Shown here: piece by piece, positions 14,176 through 14,560 of the stretch
How the letters are laid out: every line of letters starts with the position of its first letter
How positions within the stretch are numbered: position 1 is the first letter of the stretch
Source: an uncultured Candidatus Pelagibacter sp.
GTDB lineage: Bacteria > Pseudomonadota > Alphaproteobacteria > Pelagibacterales > Pelagibacteraceae
Reading direction: 5' to 3'
DNA: 14,560 nucleotides
Assembly: GCA_905612385.1 (NCBI GenBank)
Contig: CAJQRR010000020.1
Location: 1-14,560, forward strand
Notes under the pieces: generated by a model
What the model saw: only the letters and a program-made list of their open reading frames with translations
The model's database searches: none
What the model was told of the DNA's origin: nothing
Made by a program: the position numbers and the translations under genes

Positions 14176-14198
14176 TTACTGATTATTTTAATCGGTAA
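14176..14198 (+). terminator. hairpin (attenuator-like) between rplL and rpoB
   Basis: TTACTGATT (14176-14184) and AATCGGTAA (14190-14198) form a 9-bp stem with one T-G pair and a 5-base ATTTT loop, in the 53-base gap. Only a poor T stretch follows, so it would be a partial terminator or processing site at most. In E. coli a partial terminator sits at the same place and lowers rpoB relative to rplL; a similar role is inferred here. Confidence 0.5.
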
Positions 14199-14208
14199 CT
14201 ATTTATAA

Positions 14209-14560
14209 ATGCAATTATCTTTTACTCAAAAGAAAAATGTTAGAAAAAGTTTCGGTAAATTAACTGAAACTTTATCTATTCCTAACTTAATTGAAGTTCA
14301 AAAAAATTCTTACAAACAGTTAACTGATTTTGATTCTGAGGCTGGTGATTTATCAAAAGGTTTTGATAGAGTTTTTAAAAGTATTTTTCCTATAGAAGAC
14401 CTTAATGATAAAGCAACATTGGAGTATGTTTCGTATACTTTAGAAAAACCAAAATTTGACACAGAGGAATGTATTCAAAGAGGATTATCTTTCACGTCTG
14501 CTCTTAAGTGTACTTTGAGATTAGTTGTTTACGAAATCGATCAAGAAAATAACACTAAAG
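14209..14560 (+). CDS. rpoB: RNA polymerase beta subunit (5' part; runs off right edge)
   Basis: The first 117 codons of RpoB are present. They start MQLSFTQKKNVRKSFGKL and include PNLIEVQKNSYKQL and FKSIFPIED, then LEYVSYTL and RGLSFTSALKCTLRLVVYE, which match the N-terminal beta protrusion region. The ATG at 14209 lies 10 bases after the intergenic hairpin. It encodes the beta subunit of RNA polymerase, in its usual place after rplL. The rest lies outside the window. Confidence 0.98.
   Translation, partial: MQLSFTQKKNVRKSFGKLTETLSIPNLIEVQKNSYKQLTDFDSEAGDLSKGFDRVFKSIFPIEDLNDKATLEYVSYTLEKPKFDTEECIQRGLSFTSALKCTLRLVVYEIDQENNTK

Noticed and set aside
1..14560. CRISPR array, transposase or integrase
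   Set aside because: No regularly spaced repeats with spacers, no transposase or recombinase motifs and no inverted-repeat ends were seen.

Overview
The window is AT-rich, almost free of intergenic space, and carries the classic bacterial series tRNA-Tyr, tRNA-Gly, tuf, tRNA-Trp, secE, nusG, rplK, rplA, rplJ, rplL, rpoB. Streamlining (many stop/start overlaps of a single base), low GC, codon use and the tuf/tRNA-Trp/secE order point to an alphaproteobacterium of the Candidatus Pelagibacter (SAR11) type. This assignment is from pattern recognition, not from a search.

Region 1 (1-8878) is an accessory block with every gene on the + strand and almost no spacing. It opens with the 3' part of a large SF1 (UPF1/Dna2-like) helicase that continues off the left edge and carries a PD-(D/E)XK-like nuclease, a C4 zinc ribbon and a WYL-like tail. 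Next come two tandem, mutually paralogous small proteins of 59 and 57 residues and a stand-alone HD hydrolase of the RelA/SpoT hydrolase type. A MutT-like Nudix enzyme follows, overlapping a PLD-SF2 helicase-DUF3427-like protein, then an orphan of 130 residues and a double zinc-finger protein. The block ends in a group of small basic or membrane proteins, including possible microproteins of 22 and 28 residues. Two nearly identical 28-bp direct repeats (4414-4441 and 8764-8791) bracket the Nudix-helicase part.

Region 2 (8892-9743) is on the - strand: tRNA-Thr(UGU) downstream of a TrmH-family rRNA 2'-O-methyltransferase (rlmB-like). The tRNA lies tail to tail with the accessory block.

Region 3 (about 9798-14560) is the conserved translation/transcription cluster on the + strand, starting from a probable promoter in the divergent gap. 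secE, nusG, rplK and rplA are joined by TAATG overlaps, and only 2 nt separate rplA and rplJ, which leaves no room for the leader sites that L1 and L10 use in enterobacteria. A hairpin lies between rplL and rpoB; rpoB runs off the right edge.

The most interesting part is region 1. Two different helicase-nuclease-type proteins, nucleotide hydrolases, zinc-finger proteins and membrane microproteins sit as a compact cassette next to a tRNA and a housekeeping cluster. This looks like a defence or DNA-processing island, but that function is inferred from domains and context only.
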